From: Chryseolinea lacunae
GTDB lineage: Bacteria > Bacteroidota > Bacteroidia > Cytophagales > Cyclobacteriaceae
DNA length: 64,000 nucleotides
Direction: 5' to 3'
Assembly (NCBI RefSeq): GCF_016735595.1
Contig: NZ_JAERRB010000005.1
Span: 124,001 to 188,000 of the forward strand
The position numbers and the translations under genes are program-made. Shown here piece by piece: positions 32,421-40,919 of the stretch (its first letter is position 1; every line of letters starts with the position of its first letter). The notes below the pieces were generated by a model. It saw only the letters and a list, made by a program, of their open reading frames with translations. It did not search any database and was not told the DNA's origin.

Positions 32421-32427
32421 AAAAAAT

Positions 32428-32937
32428 ATGAAGCGAATCCTGTTCACCCTCCTGATCGTCGCGCCCTTTTGCCTCGCTGCACAAACCACCACCAAAACAG
32501 AATCATTCACCGTTAATGGCAAGGTGAAGTCGCCCGTTACCATCACGCTGGCAGACGTGAAGAAACTGAAGGCCTACAACCTCGGCGACGTTGTCATCAC
32601 CAATCACCTGGGCGAAGTGAAGAGCACGGCCAAAAATCTTTCGGGTGTTTTATTGAAAGACGTTCTGAAAGACATCGCCCTCGACACAGACCAACCCAAG
32701 CTCTACAGTGAATATTATTTTGTGTGCCGCGGCAACGACGGCTATAAGGTGGTTTATTCCTGGAACGAACTCTTCAACACTCCGATCGGCAATTCCGTCT
32801 ACCTGCTGACCGAGAAAAACCAGGAGACCATTCAACAAATGAAAGAGAGCATTCTCATGCTTTCATCGCAAGACGAACGCACGGGCCGCCGCTATCTCAA
32901 AAATCTTGAAGCCATCACCGTTAGACGCGCCGAATAG
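32428..32937 (+). CDS. Exported sulfite-oxidase-fold (molybdopterin-binding-like) protein
   Basis: 169 residues from ATG at 32428; signal peptide MKRILFTLLIVAPFCLAA. Short version of the oxidoreductase molybdopterin-binding fold: FTVNGKVKSPVTITLADVKKL, NLSGVLLKDVLKDI, YYFVCRGNDGYKVVYSWNELF, and RTGRRYLKNLEAITV. The Cys at about 100 sits in C-x-G-N, comparable with the Mo-ligand Cys region of sulfite oxidases, so cofactor binding is possible though unproven. 7 nt after moaA and 5 nt before a TauE/SafE exporter gene, which suggests a Mo-enzyme/sulfur-oxyanion unit. Confidence 0.75.
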   Translation: MKRILFTLLIVAPFCLAAQTTTKTESFTVNGKVKSPVTITLADVKKLKAYNLGDVVITNHLGEVKSTAKNLSGVLLKDVLKDIALDTDQPKLYSEYYFVCRGNDGYKVVYSWNELFNTPIGNSVYLLTEKNQETIQQMKESILMLSSQDERTGRRYLKNLEAITVRRAE

Positions 32938-32942
32938 AACGT

Positions 32943-33683
32943 ATGGATCAAACCCTCATCATTCTCATCATCAGTTTTTTTGTTATCGCCCTGGTCTATG
33001 CCTCCGTTGGTTTTGGAGGAGGCACAAGCTATCTGGCCTTGCTGGCGGTGATGCAGGTTAACTTCGAAGTGATGCGCCCCACCGCCCTGCTCTGCAACAT
33101 TGTGGTGGTGACGGGTGGCACCTGGATATTTTTTAAAGAAGGGAAACTTGATCTGAAGAAAAGCTGGCCGTTTCTGGCGGCCTCTATTCCAGCAGCGTTT
33201 CTCGGCGGATTTTGGAAAATCGGTGAAGGCCCGTTCTTCATCATCCTCGGCACGCTGCTGATCATTGCTGCCGTGCTGTTGTGGTTTCAGGGGAGTGAAT
33301 CAATAACGCATCGCGACGCGTCGCCTGTTCTCACCGCAGGGTTGGGAGGAGGCGTTGGGTTTCTGTCGGGGCTGGTGAGCATTGGTGGTGGCATTTTTCT
33401 GTCGCCGTTGCTGCACCTCATCAAATGGGACGAAGCCAAAAAGATATCGGCGCTGGCCAGCATGTTCATTCTGGTGAACTCCATCAGTGGTCTGGCAGGG
33501 CAGCTGGCGCGGTCGGTGGCCATTCCCTGGGCGTTTGTGCTTCCGCTGCTGATCGCGGTGCTGGCGGGTGGCCAAATCGGCTCCCGACTAGGCGCGAGGC
33601 GTTTCAATGCCATCTACATCAAGCGCATCACCGCCGTGCTGATTTTGGTGGCCGGGGTGAATATTCTGAAAGACCACCTTTAA
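32943..33683 (+). CDS. TauE/SafE-family membrane exporter
   Basis: 246 residues, about eight membrane segments. Start LIILIISFFVIALVYASVGFGGGTSYLALL; the two family repeats each contain a Gly-rich GFGGG/GGGVGFLSGLVSIGGGIFLSPLL motif (about 22-26 and 138-160). Inner-membrane carrier family for sulfite, sulfoacetate or other anions. Directly after the SUOX-fold protein, so sulfite or a related oxyanion is a plausible substrate (inference). Confidence 0.88.
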   Translation: MDQTLIILIISFFVIALVYASVGFGGGTSYLALLAVMQVNFEVMRPTALLCNIVVVTGGTWIFFKEGKLDLKKSWPFLAASIPAAFLGGFWKIGEGPFFIILGTLLIIAAVLLWFQGSESITHRDASPVLTAGLGGGVGFLSGLVSIGGGIFLSPLLHLIKWDEAKKISALASMFILVNSISGLAGQLARSVAIPWAFVLPLLIAVLAGGQIGSRLGARRFNAIYIKRITAVLILVAGVNILKDHL

Positions 33684-33800
33684 CACCTGTCTGACTCTGA
33701 ATTCGGGGGGTTGCCGCTGGCGTAATGGCCCCGACATTCCATCGTCTGCGCTTTCCGACTTTGCCACTTCCTGCTTATTTTGCACTCTTTAATCCATTTC

Positions 33801-36254
33801 ATGAAAAAAATAAACTTCGCCAAAGACGTCCTTCCGCATGGCCTGGCCATCGGTGTTTTCCTGATCGTGACGTTTTTCTTTTTTAACCCGGTGTTTTTCG
33901 ATCATAAGGTGATCGCGCAGCACGACATCCAGCAATGGGAAGGATCGTCGAAAGCATCGCGCGACTATCGCGAAAAAACAGGCGAAGAACCCCTTTGGAC
34001 AGAAGCCATGTTCAGCGGCATGCCGGCCTATCTGGTGAACGTGCAATGGGGCAACACGGCGGTGGCCTATCTCAAAAGCATACTCAGCTTCAGGCTGCCC
34101 CACCCTGTCTGCAACATCTATCTGGCTTTTCTCAGCTACTACATTTTGTTGTTGGCCTTTGGTGTCAGACCCTACCTGGCCATTGCCGGAGCGGTGGCCT
34201 TCGGGTTGTCGTCCTACATGATCATCGGGTTGAGCGCGGGTCACAACGGGCGCATCGGTGCCATTGCCTTCATGCCGCTTGTGATCGCGGGCATTCACCT
34301 CGCGTTTTCGGGCAAGCGCTTCCTTGGCTTTGGTGTGACCACCGCGGCCATGGCGTTGCACTTCCGCGAAAATCACTTGCAGATTACGTACTACATGCTG
34401 TTGATCGTGCTCGTCTATGGAGTGATTCAACTGGTTCAGGCCGTGAAGACCGGCGCATTGGTGGAGTTCGGAAAAACCGTTGGTCTGTTGATTGTGGCAG
34501 CGGCCATCGGCGTGGGCACCTTCCTCGGACCGCTGTGGGCCGTGACGGAATACAGCGCCTACTCTACCCGTGGCAAGTCGGAGCTGGTGTCGCCCGCCAC
34601 CACCGGTGAAAACGGAAGCGGTCTTGCCAAAGAATATGCCTTTGGCTACAGCAATGGCATTCTTGAACCCATGGTGTTGCTCGTTCCAAATTTCTATGGC
34701 GGCAGCACCGGCGACTACCTGGTGCGCGATCAGAAGAGCGAAGTCTATACGGCACTGTCGCGTTCGGGCGATGAACAAACGGCCAATCAACTGGCCAGCT
34801 ACACGTCGGCCTACTGGGGTCCACAAGACGGCCTCACTGCGCCTTACTATGCCGGTGCCATCATCGTTTTCCTCTTCGCGCTGGGCATCGCCTTCGCGGA
34901 TAAAAAATACGTGTTGTGGCTCACCATCGTGGCCGCGCTGGGCATCATTCTCAGCTGGGGCAAAAACTTTGAAACGTTCAACTACTTCCTGTTTGATTAC
35001 CTGCCCGGCTATAACAAATTCAGGTCGGTCACTTTCACGCTCGTCATGTTCATGTTTGCCGCGCCGTTGCTGGGCCTGCTCGGCCTGGAGAAGATCATGC
35101 AGAAAGGTTTGACAAAGGAAACCAAGAAAAAACTGCTCATCGCCTTTGCATCAACCGGTGGTGTGTGTCTGCTGTTGTGGCTTGGCGCGGGCATGTTTGG
35201 ATTTATCAAGGAAGGCGAAGGCCAATTGCCACCGTGGTTTGTGAGCGCGTTGGCCGACGATCGCAAGAGCCTTTTCAGAAGCGATGCGCTGCGCTCGTTC
35301 ATCTTTATCGGACTTGCCTTTGTGGTGATCTACTTCGAAGTGTGGAACAAGATTTCGACGGTAGCCTTCTATGCGTTCCTCATCGCCATCGTCACCCTCG
35401 ACCTCGCCGTGGTGGACAGCCGCTATCTTGGCAAAGACAACTATCAGCGCAAGCGCGAAGACACTTTCTTCGCCATGACCGAAGCCGACCAGGCCATCGC
35501 CCAGGACAAGGGGTTCTACAGAGTGTATAACATTCAGCCCGGCGCCTTCACCAGTGAAGCGCACACGTCTTACTTCCACAATTCCATCGGCGGCTATCAC
35601 GGCGCAAAGCTGCGTCGCTATATGGATTTGTATGACTCGTGTTTGTTCAACGAAACCAACGCCTTTATCCAGGATGCACAGGCGGGAAAATTTGACCTTG
35701 AAAAACGCGGCGTCATCAACATGCTGAACATTAAATACCTGGTATACGGACCGAAACGCGACAACATCATTCCAAACCGCGCCGCACTTGGCAACGCCTG
35801 GTTTGTAGACGACGTGGTGACCGTGAACTCGCCCAACGAAGAGCTGGCCAAAACCTGTTCGATCGATACGCGCCACACCGCAGTGGTAGACGGTTCGAAA
35901 TTCAAAGTATCACCCTTCACCGCCGACAGTTCGGCCACCATTGCGCTGACCGAGCACACCCCAAACCGGTTGAAGTACGAAAGCCAGTCGCAGCAAAATG
36001 TGTTCGCACTGTTCTCGGAGATCTACTATGCCAATGGATGGAAAGCGACCATCGATGGCAAAGCCGCCGACATTGTTCGCGCCAACTATGTGCTGCGCGC
36101 GTTGGCCATTCCCGCCGGAAAGCACACCGTAGAATTTAAGTTCGAACCCGATGCCTACATCACGGGTAACAAAATCACCACCGCTTCGTCGTGGGTGATG
36201 CTGCTGGTGCTGCTGGGCAGTCTGGTGTGGACGCTGAAAGAAGAAAAGAAATAG
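33801..36254 (+). CDS. YfhO-family polytopic membrane protein
   Basis: 817 residues from ATG at 33801 (MKKINFAKDVLPHG). About a dozen hydrophobic segments in the first 560 residues, with QHDIQQWEGSSKASRDY in the first large extracytoplasmic loop and GLSAGHNGRIGAIAFMPLV, then a soluble region about 575-780 ending with a membrane helix and KEEKK. This is the layout of YfhO/GT-C-fold proteins, which include glycosyl-transfer or lipoteichoic-acid modifying members; the Bacteroidota forms are uncharacterised. Ends at a strong terminator. Confidence 0.87.
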   Translation: MKKINFAKDVLPHGLAIGVFLIVTFFFFNPVFFDHKVIAQHDIQQWEGSSKASRDYREKTGEEPLWTEAMFSGMPAYLVNVQWGNTAVAYLKSILSFRLPHPVCNIYLAFLSYYILLLAFGVRPYLAIAGAVAFGLSSYMIIGLSAGHNGRIGAIAFMPLVIAGIHLAFSGKRFLGFGVTTAAMALHFRENHLQITYYMLLIVLVYGVIQLVQAVKTGALVEFGKTVGLLIVAAAIGVGTFLGPLWAVTEYSAYSTRGKSELVSPATTGENGSGLAKEYAFGYSNGILEPMVLLVPNFYGGSTGDYLVRDQKSEVYTALSRSGDEQTANQLASYTSAYWGPQDGLTAPYYAGAIIVFLFALGIAFADKKYVLWLTIVAALGIILSWGKNFETFNYFLFDYLPGYNKFRSVTFTLVMFMFAAPLLGLLGLEKIMQKGLTKETKKKLLIAFASTGGVCLLLWLGAGMFGFIKEGEGQLPPWFVSALADDRKSLFRSDALRSFIFIGLAFVVIYFEVWNKISTVAFYAFLIAIVTLDLAVVDSRYLGKDNYQRKREDTFFAMTEADQAIAQDKGFYRVYNIQPGAFTSEAHTSYFHNSIGGYHGAKLRRYMDLYDSCLFNETNAFIQDAQAGKFDLEKRGVINMLNIKYLVYGPKRDNIIPNRAALGNAWFVDDVVTVNSPNEELAKTCSIDTRHTAVVDGSKFKVSPFTADSSATIALTEHTPNRLKYESQSQQNVFALFSEIYYANGWKATIDGKAADIVRANYVLRALAIPAGKHTVEFKFEPDAYITGNKITTASSWVMLLVLLGSLVWTLKEEKK

Positions 36255-36270
36255 TCCTCGAAAAAGAAGA

Positions 36271-36334
36271 GGCGCGAAGACGAAAGGTTATGCAGCGTTT
36301 ATACTGCACCTTTCATCTTCGCGCCTTTTATTTT
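36271..36334. terminator. Long terminator between convergent genes
   Basis: GGCGCGAAGA-c-GAAAGGT (36271-36288) pairs with ACCTTTC-a-TCTTCGCGCC (36308-36325), inner GCAG/CTGC, followed by TTTTATTTT. Serves the YfhO gene (+) and possibly the convergent oxidoreductase gene (-). Confidence 0.85.
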
Positions 36335-36346
36335 AAAGGATGATTT

Positions 36347-37639
36347 TTATAGTTGTGGATATTTCCATTCTCCGCGATAAGCTCTGCTTAACAACGCATT
36401 CGCTTCCGCATCGTTCCTGATCACGCCCTTCTCTCCATCCCAATCCACACCGCGTCCCAGCTTCAGGCTCAGCATGCCCAGCAGGCTCATGTTGGTGGAA
36501 CGTTGTCCGATTTCAATGTCGCATACGGGAAGTTTGTTTGTCTTGATAGCGTTCATGAAATCGGTCCACAGCGCGGCAATGTTCTGTTGATCGGGCATGT
36601 CGAGCTTGGGATCCTGATGAATGATTTGCTTTTTTGTGTCGGAAGGATAGAACGTCCAGCCATCGAGCCATCCCATGTGGAAGGTGCCCTCGGTGCCATA
36701 GAAGTAACAACCGATGTTGGTCTTCTCCGCTTCGTTGCCCGCATACTGGCGATGCTCCCACGACGCGGTGAACGATTCAAATTGAAAGATCACGTTCTGT
36801 GTGTCGGGCGCATCGGTGTTGTCTTGCCGGATGAAGCGGCCGCCGGTGGAGTATACTTTCTTCGGATGTTTTTCTTCTGTCCACCACAGGATCTGATCCA
36901 TCCAGTGAATGCCCCAGTCGCCCAGTGTGCCGTTGGCATAGTCGAGGTATGAGCGGAAACCCTTTGGATGCATGGTCTTGTTGTAGGGCCGCAGCGGCGC
37001 AGGGCCACACCACATGTTCCAGTCGAGTGTGGATGGTGCTTCGCTGTCGGGAGTTTTGGCGCCGGGGCCACCGGGATAATGCACGAAGGCTCTCACCGAC
37101 CCGATCTTTCCGGCCTTGCCCGATTTCAGAAACTCCATGCCCGACACGTTGTGCGGCGACACGCGACGGTGTGTTCCCACCTGCACGATGCGCTGCGTGT
37201 CGCGGGCCGCTTTCACCATGGCTTTGCCTTCGTTGATGGTGTGGCACACGGGCTTCTCCACATACACGTGCGCGCCCGCTTGCATGGCCGCAATGGCAAT
37301 GAGCGGATGCCAGTGGTCGGGCGTGGCCACAATCACAATCTCGGGTTTCTCTTTCGCCAGCAGTTCGCGAAAGTCGCGATAGAGCTTTGGTGTGTCGCCG
37401 GTGAGCTTCTTCACTTCATCCAGCGTTGTGTTGAGCTGGGTTGTGTCCACATCGCAGAGGCCCACAATTTTGCATTGGCCCGATTGCATGGCACAGCGCA
37501 GGATGTTGCCACCCCACCAGCCGGAGCCGATGAGCGCGGTGCTATACTTTTTATCCTTTCCCAGAACTTTGATGAGCGGCGCGGTGGCAAGTCCCACTGT
37601 GGCGGCCGCCGTGGTTTGAATGAATTGTCGGCGTTGCAT
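36347..37639 (-). CDS. Gfo/Idh/MocA-family oxidoreductase with RR-type leader
   Basis: 430 residues. N-terminus MQRRQFIQTTAAATVGLATAPLI is a twin-arginine-like leader. Rossmann domain: YSTALIGSGWWGGNIL, IVGLCDVDT, IVIVATPDHWHPLIAI, and the EKP motif VYVEKPVCHTI (intact Glu, unlike the paralogue at 4782). C-terminal domain with YANGTLGDWGIHWMDQIL. NAD(P)-dependent sugar-derivative oxidoreductase family, probably exported; substrate unknown. It shares the DHWHPL/I and GTHRRVSPH-type motifs with the paralogue. Confidence 0.87.
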   Translation of the reverse strand: MQRRQFIQTTAAATVGLATAPLIKVLGKDKKYSTALIGSGWWGGNILRCAMQSGQCKIVGLCDVDTTQLNTTLDEVKKLTGDTPKLYRDFRELLAKEKPEIVIVATPDHWHPLIAIAAMQAGAHVYVEKPVCHTINEGKAMVKAARDTQRIVQVGTHRRVSPHNVSGMEFLKSGKAGKIGSVRAFVHYPGGPGAKTPDSEAPSTLDWNMWCGPAPLRPYNKTMHPKGFRSYLDYANGTLGDWGIHWMDQILWWTEEKHPKKVYSTGGRFIRQDNTDAPDTQNVIFQFESFTASWEHRQYAGNEAEKTNIGCYFYGTEGTFHMGWLDGWTFYPSDTKKQIIHQDPKLDMPDQQNIAALWTDFMNAIKTNKLPVCDIEIGQRSTNMSLLGMLSLKLGRGVDWDGEKGVIRNDAEANALLSRAYRGEWKYPQL

Positions 37640-37678
37640 GGCGATGCGTATGGTTGAGGTTTAAAGATTTCAAACAGA

Positions 37679-39574
37679 TCAAAAGGTAACTTCCACATAG
37701 CCTTGCGACGGCTGCTTCTGGTGACCGTGCAAAAGTCCGGGCCGCCATGCGGGTCCTTCCTTGACAAGCCTGATCGCTTCGGCATCGTGCGCCGGCGAGA
37801 TGCCTTCCATCACCACAAAATCCCACATCGCGCCGTCGAGGCCCACGTTGAAAATCAACTTCACCGTGCCGCCTCTGAAATCAGGCTTTCGTGTTTGAAG
37901 AAAAAGATATTTATTGAATTCCGCCATGCCCTTTACAGGAAAGGCATAGAAGCTCGTTTGATCGTAGACATAACGTTTGCCCTCGCGATCTTCAGACACT
38001 CCGCGAACAAGCCGGTTGTTGCGATAGAGTTCGCGGTAATACAGTTTGCCGTTGGGATGATAGCCGTACCAGTCGCCTTCGCGCTTCCCATTCTCATATG
38101 TTCCTTCTTCCGAAACTTGTCCATCGGCATACCAGTGCACCACTTTTCCTTTTCCATTTTGCACCTGCTGTCGCCCCAGCGAATCCCACAGGCTGCGCAC
38201 ATAAGCCTCTCCGTTGTAGAAGACCTCGCTTTCCAGCACACCGTTCCAATGATAGACTTCCCACCGCCCCACCGACTCTTCCTTTACATAACGCCCTGCC
38301 GACGTGTAGGTGCCACGGTTGGAGTAATATAAAAAGATACCGCTCTTCATGCCCTTGTCATACACGCCTTTCATCTGGATGGTGCCGTCGCGATAATAGT
38401 CGCGCACGCCGCCCTGCCACCTGCCGGCAGAGTCCACAGTGCCAATGCGATAATACTCCGATGTGTTGGGGTCGTCGGTTTCTTTCCAGGCCGCGTCGAA
38501 AAAAACTTTCTTCATCTCCAACGCCGGGCCTTTGCGCGCCGTGGTGTCGGGAGGTTCCACCGCGTCGGACAGTGTGAAGTTCAAAATGTGCTGCAACGGT
38601 GGAATGTTATTGAACCTTTCTTTCACTACCTCCAGGCTGTCCATGTACACATACGACTCGCGTTCGATGAGGTTGATGCGATACGCCGTCTCATCTTCGC
38701 GCACGGCGATGTATTGTTTCAGTACGGCGGTATCATATGCCAGCTCGGCGGGTACTGCGGGCAACGCATGTAAATTCTGTTGAATGTTTTTCCAGGTAGC
38801 CAGAACGCCGTGAAGGCTGTCGGCCAACGCCTCATCGCTGCGCACATCCCGAAAAAGATTGCTGGTCCTGTTCTCGTTTCCCAACACCCGCTGGAATAGC
38901 TGGTAGTAGCGAACCTCATCTTTTGGCAGGGCAAACAACGTGAGCGGAAAAACCAACAACACCACGGCCAGCATACGGCTATCGTAAAGCACTTTAAATC
39001 TGAAATGAAGCACCGCCAACGCCAACCCCACCACACATCCCCCCACGTGCGCCGCGAGGTCAACACTGAAGCTCAGCGAAATGAACGTGTTCACGACCAC
39101 GAAGATGATAAAGTTGATGATGACCGTGCTGAGCCGTTGCCTATCGTGATAACTTCCAATGAGCTCCGCCCCCAGCCGATAACCAAACAGTCCAAACAAT
39201 GCACCCGAGGCGCCGGCGCTGTTGGCATAGAGATTAAAAAGCAAGCTGGCCAACCCCGCTCCGATGCCACAGATAAAATACACCAGCGTGAAACGCACGC
39301 TGCCGATGGCCGGCTCCAGATCGTTGCCCAGCACATAGAGCGCATACATGTTCATCAACAAATGAATGACACCGAAATGCAAAAACATGGACGTGATCAA
39401 TCGCCACGGTTCGCCTCCCAATGTGAACGGATTGAAGTTGGCTCCCGTGTGCAAAGTGGCCAGGACATCGGCCGGCGCGTCGAGCATGGGGTTTTGCTGA
39501 TGAAACGCCAGCGCGGCATAGGCCAGAAGGTTAAGGCCCATCAAAACATAGGTGGCAATCGGTGTGTTCTTCAT
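37679..39574 (-). CDS. Rhomboid protease fused to MORN repeats and TonB C-terminal domain
   Basis: 631 residues. Residues 1-230: rhomboid with MFLHFGVIHLLMNMYALYVLG, nucleophile GASGALFG (Ser 123) and HVGG (His 176), so the dyad is intact. About 230-385: soluble linker. About 390-525: YwqK/MORN-type repeats (MKGVYDKGMKSGIFLYY; GRWEVYHWNGVLESEVFYNG; GTYENGKREGDWYGYHPNGK). About 545-630: TonB_C-like domain (GTVKLIFNVGLDGAMWDFVV; DAEAIRLVKEGPAWRPG). Start overlaps the upstream protease stop by 4 bp. An intramembrane protease with C-terminal interaction modules; substrate and side of the membrane for the modules unknown. Confidence 0.85.
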   Translation of the reverse strand: MKNTPIATYVLMGLNLLAYAALAFHQQNPMLDAPADVLATLHTGANFNPFTLGGEPWRLITSMFLHFGVIHLLMNMYALYVLGNDLEPAIGSVRFTLVYFICGIGAGLASLLFNLYANSAGASGALFGLFGYRLGAELIGSYHDRQRLSTVIINFIIFVVVNTFISLSFSVDLAAHVGGCVVGLALAVLHFRFKVLYDSRMLAVVLLVFPLTLFALPKDEVRYYQLFQRVLGNENRTSNLFRDVRSDEALADSLHGVLATWKNIQQNLHALPAVPAELAYDTAVLKQYIAVREDETAYRINLIERESYVYMDSLEVVKERFNNIPPLQHILNFTLSDAVEPPDTTARKGPALEMKKVFFDAAWKETDDPNTSEYYRIGTVDSAGRWQGGVRDYYRDGTIQMKGVYDKGMKSGIFLYYSNRGTYTSAGRYVKEESVGRWEVYHWNGVLESEVFYNGEAYVRSLWDSLGRQQVQNGKGKVVHWYADGQVSEEGTYENGKREGDWYGYHPNGKLYYRELYRNNRLVRGVSEDREGKRYVYDQTSFYAFPVKGMAEFNKYLFLQTRKPDFRGGTVKLIFNVGLDGAMWDFVVMEGISPAHDAEAIRLVKEGPAWRPGLLHGHQKQPSQGYVEVTF

Positions 39575-40812
39575 CGGGCAGGTTCATCTAAAGCGTGCAA
39601 ACGACTAAGCAACGGCGGATGCGAATAATGAAAGAACACATACCACGGATGTGGATAGAGATCACTCAGGCTATCGACCGAAAGTCGCTTCAACGCACTG
39701 GCCAACGCGTTGCCATCAAAGGTCTCGCGGGCGTAGGCATCGGCTTCGTATTCATTTTTGCGGCTATAGAGGTGCATCAACAATCCCGTAACAAACGAGA
39801 TGGGCGAAAACAAAATGCCAAACGCCAGCAGGTTGAGGTGAATGGCCAACCGCGTTCCGCCCAAAGCCAGCGACACGTTCTCGCTTCCGATCATGCGCGA
39901 CAACACAAACAGCGTGAACACAATTTGCACCACCGAAAGAATATAGCCCACGATGATGTGTTTCTTTTTGAAGTGTCCCACCTCATGTGCCAACACCGCC
40001 ACAAGCTCTTCTGTGGTGTGGTTGTCGATGAGCGTATCATAAAGCACAATCTTTTTCTTTTTGCCGATGCCCGAAAAAAATGCATTAGCTTTCTTTGAAC
40101 GCTTCGAGCCATCGATAACGAAGATGTTATCGAGCGGGAAATTTACTTTGGTGGCAAACTTCTCGATGGCACTTTTCAACTCTCCTTCCGGCAGTGGGGT
40201 GAGTGTGTTGAACATGGGCAAGATGAGCGATGTATAAAACATGTTCACCACCAGAATGAACACTGCCGCCAGGATAGAAAACCAGATCCAGAAATCGGGA
40301 CCGACCAGTTGAACGAGGTAGATCAATGCGGCGAGCAAACCTCCACCAACAATGGCGCCAAGGAAATAACCTTTCAGCTTGTCGGCAATAAACGTTTTGA
40401 CTGTGGTTTTATTGAATCCATATTTTTCTTCGATCACAAACGTGCCATACCACTGAAACGGAATGGTGAGAATGTCGGAGGCCAGCATGAGAACGCCAAA
40501 AAACACCAGCGCCAGAACAATTTCATTTTCGATAAAAGGACGAAGTTGACCATCGATCCAGCCAAAGCCACCACTCAGCAACATCCCCAGCGACAACACA
40601 AAACTGAAGGCCGAGGTAAGAAATGAAAACCGGGTGAGTTCGCGGTGATAGGCCAATGACTTGAGGTATTTTTCCTTCTCATAGAACGCTTCGATTTCCT
40701 TCGGAATGTCGGTGCGTTGCGACTTCAGGTTAAGGTAGTCCAGGAACTGGTCGAACACATAGTTCACAACCGTGATCGCGAGAATGATGATAAGCAACGT
40801 ATGGGGCGCCAT
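39571..40812 (-). CDS. M48 metalloprotease (Ste24/CAAX prenyl protease 1-like)
   Basis: 413 residues. N-terminal helices and the MFNTLTPLPEGELKSAIEKFATKVNFPLDNIFVIDGSKRSKKANAFFSG segment characteristic of Ste24-type enzymes. Zinc motif HEVGHFKKKH at about 276-285, with the downstream Glu in RKNEYEADAYA. C-terminal HYSHPPLLSRLHALDE. Integral membrane zinc endoprotease; bacterial roles are envelope quality control. Coupled (4-bp overlap) to the rhomboid fusion gene, giving a two-protease operon. Confidence 0.92.
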   Translation of the reverse strand: MAPHTLLIIILAITVVNYVFDQFLDYLNLKSQRTDIPKEIEAFYEKEKYLKSLAYHRELTRFSFLTSAFSFVLSLGMLLSGGFGWIDGQLRPFIENEIVLALVFFGVLMLASDILTIPFQWYGTFVIEEKYGFNKTTVKTFIADKLKGYFLGAIVGGGLLAALIYLVQLVGPDFWIWFSILAAVFILVVNMFYTSLILPMFNTLTPLPEGELKSAIEKFATKVNFPLDNIFVIDGSKRSKKANAFFSGIGKKKKIVLYDTLIDNHTTEELVAVLAHEVGHFKKKHIIVGYILSVVQIVFTLFVLSRMIGSENVSLALGGTRLAIHLNLLAFGILFSPISFVTGLLMHLYSRKNEYEADAYARETFDGNALASALKRLSVDSLSDLYPHPWYVFFHYSHPPLLSRLHALDEPAR

Positions 40813-40919
40813 GCGGATTTCTTTTGTATGGTAATGTTACCCAAATAACCCGAAACCTCCCGCAAAGGATTCACCACAACGGATTTTTTTTGGTCCGTCG
40901 GAAAGAAAAAATATCGTTG

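Noticed and set aside
33789-34826. 345-codon minus-strand frame over the YfhO gene
   Set aside because: Antisense shadow; Arg/His/Gln-rich, without motifs, while the plus strand encodes a proper membrane protein.
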